Below, one piece after another: positions 35,136-41,521 of a DNA stretch of 41,521 bases (position 1 is the first letter of the stretch; each line of letters opens with the position of its first letter). The translations under genes and the position numbers were made by a program. This DNA comes from OLB7 sp966250335 (lineage in GTDB: Bacteria > Bacteroidota > Ignavibacteria > OLB7): contig CBINGZ010000049.1 of assembly GCA_966250335.1 (NCBI GenBank), positions 1 through 41,521 of the forward strand, written 5' to 3'. The notes below the pieces were generated by a model that was not told the DNA's origin, searched no databases, and saw only the letters and a program-made list of their open reading frames with translations.

Positions 35136-35672
35136 CTACCAGTCGGCGACGGTCGCCAGCAGGATCTCCGTGGTCAGCTTGTCCAGCGCGTCGTTGAACG
35201 CGCGGTTCTCCCCCTCCGGCCCGGTGCTGATGCTGTACTGGGCATCCCCCTGGAAGCTCCTGTCGGAGAAGACGGGCCTCCGCTTGATGTTGTCGAAGAA
35301 GGTCACCCGCGCCTGGATCAGCACACCGCGGACGGTCTCCAGTTCGGCGCCGGAGACGTTTCGCCGCTCGTTGTTCCGGATGGCGGTGATCGTGACCTCC
35401 AGCCGGGAGTCGGGGTCCGAGCCGGAGCCGTCGATCACACGCAGGGTGTTGTCGTCGCGGAACTTCCGGACAAGGGTCTGCGTCATGTTCTCCCGCACCG
35501 TCGCTCTGCCGAACCCGCTCTGATCCTCGGTCTGGGGAATGTATATCGTACTGAGACCGGCCGGGGCCGAGCCCCCTCTGAAGGAGTAGCACCCGGCGGA
35601 GGCGAGGGTCGCCGCCAGCAGCGCCGTGAAGAGCGTCATCCCTCTGAACCGTCCGTTCGTGCGCCGAGTCAT
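35136..35672 (-). CDS. lptE: LptE-like outer-membrane lipoprotein
   Basis: From the ATG at 35672, with AGGTGA eight bases upstream, the protein has 178 residues. A signal peptide ends in the lipobox ASAGC followed by YSFRGG, as in LptE proteins of Bacteroidota (GCYSF start). The mature domain reads IYIPQTEDQSGFGRA, NMTQTLVRKFRDDNTLRVI, SRLEVTITAIRN, and a C-terminal helix AFNDALDKLTTEILLATVADW-like in pattern. LptE plugs the LptD barrel that inserts LPS in the outer membrane. The lipobox, size, paired beta-alpha layout and neighbouring glycosyltransferases support the call, but sequence conservation in this family is low. Confidence 0.75.
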   Translation of the reverse strand: MTRRTNGRFRGMTLFTALLAATLASAGCYSFRGGSAPAGLSTIYIPQTEDQSGFGRATVRENMTQTLVRKFRDDNTLRVIDGSGSDPDSRLEVTITAIRNNERRNVSGAELETVRGVLIQARVTFFDNIKRRPVFSDRSFQGDAQYSISTGPEGENRAFNDALDKLTTEILLATVADW

Positions 35673-35740
35673 CTGTTCATCACCTGTATCGTGCTTCGGA
35701 TACCTGTACGACGTCCCCGACCCCGCGGGATTGGGAGGGG

Positions 35741-36928
<1,188 letters not shown>

Positions 36929-36958
36929 GGGAGCTACACGGATTATGCGGGTTGTGCG

Positions 36959-37366
36959 CTAGACCTTCTGATGCTCGGCGATCCAGTTCCTGATATACTC
37001 CACGATCGCCGTGGTCGGGGCGCCGGGGGTGAAGAGATCCCCTACTCCCATGCGCGACAGCTCGGCAATATCCTGGTCGGACATGATGCCGCCGCCGGTG
37101 AGCAGGACGTCGTCCAGCCCCTTTTCCCGCATGAGCTGAAGGACCTTCGGGAAGATCGTCATGTGGGCGCCGGAAAGAAGGCTGATGCCGATCACATCGA
37201 CATCCTCCTGCAGCGCCGCTTCCACGATCATCTCGGGAGTCTGGCGCAGGCCCGTGTAGATGACTTCCATGCCGGCGTCACGCAGGGCCGCGGCAATCAC
37301 CTTTGCGCCGCGGTCGTGACCGTCCAGCCCCGCCTTTGCAATCAGTACGCGAATTTTCCGATCCAT
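36959..37366 (-). CDS. Stand-alone cobalamin (B12)-binding domain protein
   Basis: The 135-residue protein is one B12-binding Rossmann domain. The base-off/His-on motif is D15-x-H17-x-x-G20 (DGHDRG), followed by ISLLSGAH at 61-68 and the TGGG loop at 90-93. It matches the C-terminal domain of methylmalonyl-CoA mutase closely (VLIAKAGLDGHDRGAKVIA at the N-terminus). It could be the small subunit of a split mutase, a cobalamin carrier or a sensor. No mutase large subunit or meaB is in the window. It ends 30 bases before the sigma54 activator and in its reading frame. The ABC permease gene lies 94 bases upstream on the same strand. Confidence 0.9.
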   Translation of the reverse strand: MDRKIRVLIAKAGLDGHDRGAKVIAAALRDAGMEVIYTGLRQTPEMIVEAALQEDVDVIGISLLSGAHMTIFPKVLQLMREKGLDDVLLTGGGIMSDQDIAELSRMGVGDLFTPGAPTTAIVEYIRNWIAEHQKV

Positions 37367-37460
37367 GAGGGTCGATTAACGAGATGAATGTCTGACTTGG
37401 AATGACAAAGAACTTACGAACTATCGGGCCCGTGACCAATTACCGGACGTAACGCACCGA

Positions 37461-40061
37461 TCATTCGGCCTTGACCACATCCGCCACCCGTTTGCGCGCC
37501 GCAGCCCCGGCCGGACCGAGCCCGGCGATCAGCGCCGTGACGATCATGGCGACCGAAGAGAGAAGAAGAACCTCCGGCGAGAGCCTGAACTGTATCGTCC
37601 AGCCGAACGACACGCGGTTGATGACGTAGATCAGGATCGCGCTCAGCGCCAGTCCCGCGACGCTCCCGAGGATCTGGCTTGCGCCGCCGATCAGCCCCGC
37701 CTGCACCAGGGTCATCTTCCGGAGCTGCCCTCCGGTGGCGCCGACCGCCTTCAGGATGCCGATCTCCCTGCTCCGTTCCACCACGAGCGCCGCGAGCGTG
37801 TTCGCCACGCCGATCGCCGCCACCACGATCGCCACGAGCTGCAGGGCGTAGGTGATCGCGAAGGTCTGGTCGAAGATTTTGAGCGCTTCCTCGCGGAGCG
37901 ATCTGTTGGAGTAGATCACCAGACTGTAGGTCCCCCCGAACCGCCGCTCGATCGTCTCCCGCGTTTTCTCCAGCGTCGACGGGTCGCGGAGATAGAGAAC
38001 GACATTGTTGCTGGAGGTGTCGCCGTAGATCGCTGCGAACCGCGGCTTCCTCATCATCACGCTCCCGGCGTCGGAGGAGTAGTCGTAGTAGATCCCCGCG
38101 ATCCGGAGTCCCTGCGCCTCGGGGATCTTCCCGAGGTGGATCGTATCGCCGAGCGATTTTTCGAACCTGAGCGCGAAGGTTTCGCTGACCGCCACGGCGG
38201 GCCCCTCCAGTTCGGCCATCACCTCCTCCCAGACTCCCTCCTTGAAACTCAGGGTCGCCGTATCCTTCGGGAGGGAGAAGCGGGTTCCGCTCACCCAGAT
38301 CGTCCGCCCCCGGTACGCGGTCCGTATCCGCCGGAGCGCGTCGACGAACGCGGCTTCCGGCAGGGAATCGGAGAACCTCACGACCTCCTCCGGCAGCGGC
38401 GTCGCCTCGCCGCCGGAGAGCCGGTTGGAGGAGACCGTCATGTAGAGATCGGCGGTGATCGTCTGCGCCAGCCAGTAGTCGACGGTCGCGCGGAAGGAGC
38501 CGATCATTGTGGAGACGCCGACCAGCATCGCGATCGCCGTCATCAGCGCCGCCACCGCCGTCGACGCGCGCCCCAGCGACTGGAGCAGATAGGCGTTGGC
38601 AAGATCTCCTTCGACGCCGAACACCTTTCTGATGAGCCGTCCGAAGAGCGAGTTCGCCCCCCGTATGAACCCCGGCGTCAGCAGCGCGAACCCTATCAGA
38701 ACGAGCCCCGCGCTGAGAAATCCGAGGAGCGGGCTCTGGAACCGTTCGCTTAGAAGCGCCGCTCCGTATCCCAGGGCCAGGGTCGCCGCGCATCCCCCCA
38801 GAATGCGGCCGTAGCTGAGGGCAACCTTCCGCTCCAGCGTCTGCACCGAGAAGGTCTCGCGCGGGTGAGCGCGGGAGGCCTCAAGGGCGGAGGGGAGCGC
38901 GGAGATGATCGAGGTCAGCACACCGAGCGCCCCCCCCAGCGCCAGGACGGTCATATCTATCGTTACGCGATCCGCCACCGTGAGGATGTAGAGCGCCGTC
39001 ACGGTCTGCGTCACCTCCTTCACCGCGGCCTGCGCCAGCACCACTCCCAGCGGAATGCCGATCGCCGATCCGAGTATCCCCAGCAGCGCCGCTTCCGAGA
39101 GGAAGAGGAGGGTGATGTTCCCTCTGGTGGCTCCCACCGCCCGCATGATCCCCAGCTCGCGCCGCCGACGGAGCGCGTTGGTGAGCATCGTGTTGTAGAT
39201 GATGAACATCGACACGAAGAGCGCGATGAAGGCGAGGGCCGTCAGGTTCAGGCTGAACGCGTCGAGCATCTTGGAGGTCTGGGCGCCGCGCGCCTGCGGT
39301 TCCTGGACGACCACCCCGTCCGGCATGTTCGCCGCCAGGTAGTCGCGGACCCCTTCGCGATCCTTGTCGTCGACCAGGAGGTCGATTCTGTCCAGCTTGC
39401 CGATCCGTCCGAAGACCTCCTGGGCCGAGGCGATATCGAGGAGCGCGAAATTTCCACCGAGGGCCGCCGCGGTCCCCTCCGGGACGATGACGTTGACGAC
39501 ATGAAACGTGAGACGGCGTCCCCCCGCCATCAGCCGGATCGAGTCTCCCCGTACGATTCCGTACCGGCTCGCCAGCTTGTCGGTGATAATGATCGCGTTG
39601 CGCTCCGTCAGGAACCGGAGTCCTCCCTCCCCGGAGTCGGCGCTTCGGGTCGAGTCGCCGGGGAAGGTGTAGTCGCGGAATTTCGCCTCGGCGAAGAAGT
39701 CGATCCCGAAGACCAGGAGAGGGGTTCCGCGTCCCTCTTCGGCCAGGCCGGTCGAGTCGATCACCTGGGCGTACTGTTCGATGATCGGCGCCGCCGCTTC
39801 GACCGCAGGGCTTCTGCGGAGCCGCGTGATGATCCCCTCGTCGAACCCGAGGCCGTTTCCGGAAAGGACCTGAAGGTTGGCGCGCCCCGCCACCGCATCG
39901 AGCGAGGAGAGGAACGCGGAGTACGCCGTCGTGTTCGCCAGGTGTACCGCGATGAACACGGCCACGCCGATCGCCACCCCGACGATGGAGAGAATGAGCT
40001 TCCCCCACTCCGTGCGGAAGTGGCGCAGCGTAATCGTTCTGAAAAGGCGGGCAACGGCCAT
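37461..40061 (-). CDS. ABC transporter permease with two FtsX domains
   Basis: The 866-residue protein has an N-terminal span (LILSIVGVAIGVAVFIAVHLA), a periplasmic MacB-like domain (about 45-265), a first FtsX block of three spans (about 270-385, with RRRRELGIMRAVGATRGNI), further spans near 410-520, a second periplasmic domain, and a second FtsX block (about 735-855, with ERSREIGILKAVGATGGQL). The two ELGIMRAVGA/EIGILKAVGA coupling helices mark the docking points for an ABC ATPase. Such proteins extract lipoproteins or export peptides and toxins, or transmit mechanical force. No ATP-binding subunit gene lies beside it in this window. It is the first gene of a minus-strand run toward the B12 and sigma54 genes. 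Substrate unknown. Confidence 0.9.
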   Translation of the reverse strand: MAVARLFRTITLRHFRTEWGKLILSIVGVAIGVAVFIAVHLANTTAYSAFLSSLDAVAGRANLQVLSGNGLGFDEGIITRLRRSPAVEAAAPIIEQYAQVIDSTGLAEEGRGTPLLVFGIDFFAEAKFRDYTFPGDSTRSADSGEGGLRFLTERNAIIITDKLASRYGIVRGDSIRLMAGGRRLTFHVVNVIVPEGTAAALGGNFALLDIASAQEVFGRIGKLDRIDLLVDDKDREGVRDYLAANMPDGVVVQEPQARGAQTSKMLDAFSLNLTALAFIALFVSMFIIYNTMLTNALRRRRELGIMRAVGATRGNITLLFLSEAALLGILGSAIGIPLGVVLAQAAVKEVTQTVTALYILTVADRVTIDMTVLALGGALGVLTSIISALPSALEASRAHPRETFSVQTLERKVALSYGRILGGCAATLALGYGAALLSERFQSPLLGFLSAGLVLIGFALLTPGFIRGANSLFGRLIRKVFGVEGDLANAYLLQSLGRASTAVAALMTAIAMLVGVSTMIGSFRATVDYWLAQTITADLYMTVSSNRLSGGEATPLPEEVVRFSDSLPEAAFVDALRRIRTAYRGRTIWVSGTRFSLPKDTATLSFKEGVWEEVMAELEGPAVAVSETFALRFEKSLGDTIHLGKIPEAQGLRIAGIYYDYSSDAGSVMMRKPRFAAIYGDTSSNNVVLYLRDPSTLEKTRETIERRFGGTYSLVIYSNRSLREEALKIFDQTFAITYALQLVAIVVAAIGVANTLAALVVERSREIGILKAVGATGGQLRKMTLVQAGLIGGASQILGSVAGLALSAILIYVINRVSFGWTIQFRLSPEVLLLSSVAMIVTALIAGLGPAGAAARKRVADVVKAE

Positions 40062-40135
40062 GTGAGATCGGTACGGTTGTGCCGACCAAGATACGGCGAA
40101 CGTTAGTGTGGTTTTGTATGAGGATGGTTACATGA

Positions 40136-40176
40136 TGAGGCCCCGGAGATGCTGAGATCATCTCTCCGGGGCCTCA
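40136..40176 (-). terminator. 14-bp hairpin after the T9SS-sorted gene at the right edge
   Basis: TGAGGCCCCGGAGA (40136-40149) pairs exactly with TCTCCGGGGCCTCA (40163-40176) around a 13-base loop, 27 bases past the stop codon. No U-tract follows on the minus strand. Confidence 0.6.
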
Positions 40177-40202
40177 TTCCATTCCTTACGATCCGTGTCG
40201 TT

Positions 40203-41521
40203 CTATTGCCCGTGCGTGACGGCCAGGTTGACCGTGAGCCTGCCGAAGTCCGAGATGATCGATACCAGATAGATCCCCGACGCAAGTCCGCTCAGATCGA
40301 GCGGGATGGAATACTCCCCCGACCGTGCTATGCTGAGAACCGGCATTGTTACCGCCTCGGTTCCGTAGGTCGTATGAATCATGATACGCAACGGGGTCGG
40401 CCCGGGCGCCCTCACCCGCAGTTCCGCCGTCTCATGTGCCGGGTTCGGCATGATCTCCGCCGCCAGTGACATTCGCTCAATGTTTTCCACGCTCCTTCCT
40501 TCATGACGGCGCAGACTTTTCGCGAAGCGCTCCTCCGATGTCTCCCAGGGCGCGAAATGGAACATTCCCAGGACTTCGCATTCCTCGGCGACCCCTTCGG
40601 TGAACACCGGGCGCAGCCGGATGTGGACCAGGGTGCCGGCATCGGCCGCTTCATGTACCGGGACGAACACCGTTTCCTCCAGTGTATCCGTCTCGACATC
40701 GCGTGCCGATACAGTGTCGCCACGCCAGAGAATCGCTCCGTCGGTTTCCCGCACAAGCTCGGTTATCACCATGATATCGGCCGGCCTCCCCAGCACCGAA
40801 TCGAACGGGAGACCGTCCAGCCAGGCGATCAGGGCGTCGGTGCCGCCGATCCGTCGCCTGATCGTCACCGGCACCGTGTCCGCCTGGAACACTCCGGTTC
40901 GTGTGACGTGATCGATCACATCGGAGGAGTCGACGATCAGGTAGTCGTTCGGCGCGCCGAAAAAGGTCGGCGTCGGACCCGGCTTGTTCGGGATCGGAAC
41001 GATCGTGTCCCCTTTCGGTCTGGGGCGATCGGTGACGAGTGCGTGGTGGAAGGGAGGAGGGACAGGTGATGCGCATGGACCTCCACCGAACCGTAATCGG
41101 TAGACGGCCAGGGCTACGACCGCGGCCGTGTCGGTCTCCCTGGTGAATGCGGTCACCGGATCGACAGGATTGTTGATCAACCCCGCCGGATAATAGTAGG
41201 CTTGTCCTCCCCCGGCACGAGCGCCGAGCGAGCCGGTTGCCTCGTCGCGACGGTGCAGGATGCCGGTCGATGAAAACGGCTGATCCTTCCGATAGGGCGC
41301 CAGCATCATCGACGGATGCTGGCCGTGTGCGATAGCTTCAGGCCTGTGCCAGCCGTAGCGGTACAGGAATTGTCGGTTATCGATATTATCGGGCGAGTTC
41401 GTCCAGTGCCATGCCAGTCCTCCTTCCGGCTGTGTCACCAGTGCCGTGCTGTCGGCCCAGGGGAAGTGAGTGAGCGACGGGCGTTCGAAGTTCTCCCTGA
41501 CGGTTCCCCAGGCATAGGCGG
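40203..41521 (-). CDS. Secreted protein with T9SS sorting domain, 5' end cut by the window
   Basis: The frame stays open to the right edge, so the N-terminus is missing. The GTG at 41438 is an internal valine and not a start. At least 438 residues are present. The visible N-terminal part is rich in aromatic residues (LAWHWTNSPDNIDNRQFLY, YRYGWHRPEA) and resembles an exported surface protein of unrecognised family. The last about 85 residues are a T9SS type A sorting domain (AEIMPNPAHETAELRVRA, YSIPLDLSGLASGIYLVSII). It should therefore be exported by Sec and T9SS to the cell surface. No catalytic motif was recognised. A strong hairpin ends the transcript. Confidence 0.8.
   Translation of the reverse strand, partial: AYAWGTVRENFERPSLTHFPWADSTALVTQPEGGLAWHWTNSPDNIDNRQFLYRYGWHRPEAIAHGQHPSMMLAPYRKDQPFSSTGILHRRDEATGSLGARAGGGQAYYYPAGLINNPVDPVTAFTRETDTAAVVALAVYRLRFGGGPCASPVPPPFHHALVTDRPRPKGDTIVPIPNKPGPTPTFFGAPNDYLIVDSSDVIDHVTRTGVFQADTVPVTIRRRIGGTDALIAWLDGLPFDSVLGRPADIMVITELVRETDGAILWRGDTVSARDVETDTLEETVFVPVHEAADAGTLVHIRLRPVFTEGVAEECEVLGMFHFAPWETSEERFAKSLRRHEGRSVENIERMSLAAEIMPNPAHETAELRVRAPGPTPLRIMIHTTYGTEAVTMPVLSIARSGEYSIPLDLSGLASGIYLVSIISDFGRLTVNLAVTHGQ

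Overview
The window looks like the chromosome of a GC-rich member of the Bacteroidota/Chlorobiota (FCB) branch. Two secreted proteins end in a type IX secretion (T9SS) type A C-terminal sorting domain. Many starts lack a Shine-Dalgarno sequence, and house-keeping genes sit beside lipoproteins and LPS-type envelope genes. A Kapabacteria/Ignavibacteria-like lineage is my inference; no rRNA is present to test it. I see no tRNA, rRNA, CRISPR array, transposase or integrase.

Layout. (1) 1-8.2 kb, minus strand, visibly lower GC: a two-gene operon of a very large DEAD/DEAH helicase (DUF1998 and zinc-ribbon regions, C-terminal Vsr-like nuclease domain) and a SNF2-type helicase resembling DrmD of DISARM. 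The genes overlap by 4 bases and are preceded by a promoter-like element whose -10 lies inside a perfect 15-bp palindrome. This is the best candidate for an uncharacterised (probably anti-phage) system. It may continue beyond the left edge. (2) 8.2-13.4 kb, minus: a peptidoglycan-binding/CHAP hydrolase and a 1343-residue multi-membrane-span patatin lipase, both envelope-degrading types. (3) 13.7-16.4 kb, minus: a T9SS-sorted OB-fold protein and a PQQ-propeller lipoprotein. (4) 16.5-22.9 kb, plus: lexA, an SRAP/YedK abasic-site protein, a PIG-L deacetylase, an EamA transporter, a PAP2 phosphatase and a Zn/Cd-type P1B-ATPase. (5) moaA (minus), overlapping the ATPase gene tail-to-tail, then a PPC/DUF296 protein, an orphan pstS and a phosphofructokinase-family protein with changed active-site residues (plus). 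(6) An agmatinase (minus), a Spy/LTXXQ periplasmic protein (plus) and the minus-strand operon dapB-dapA-rsmG. (7) 31.4-35.7 kb: a GT9 glycosyltransferase, a DUF3108 protein, a GT2 processive-type glycosyltransferase and an LptE-like lipoprotein. (8) 35.7-41.5 kb, minus: a sigma54 activator without a sensor domain, a stand-alone B12-binding protein lying in frame just upstream of it, a two-FtsX-domain ABC permease, and a T9SS-sorted protein cut by the right edge.

How the genes fit together. Most of the window is core metabolism (lysine/peptidoglycan precursor synthesis, molybdenum cofactor, SOS response, phosphate) and envelope biogenesis (GT9, GT2, LptE-like, DUF3108, PAP2). The helicase operon stands apart in composition and looks acquired. 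Several perfect dyads lie in promoter regions (upstream of the helicase operon, the patatin gene and lexA, and between dapB and the GT9 gene); these are candidate operators, not demonstrated ones.
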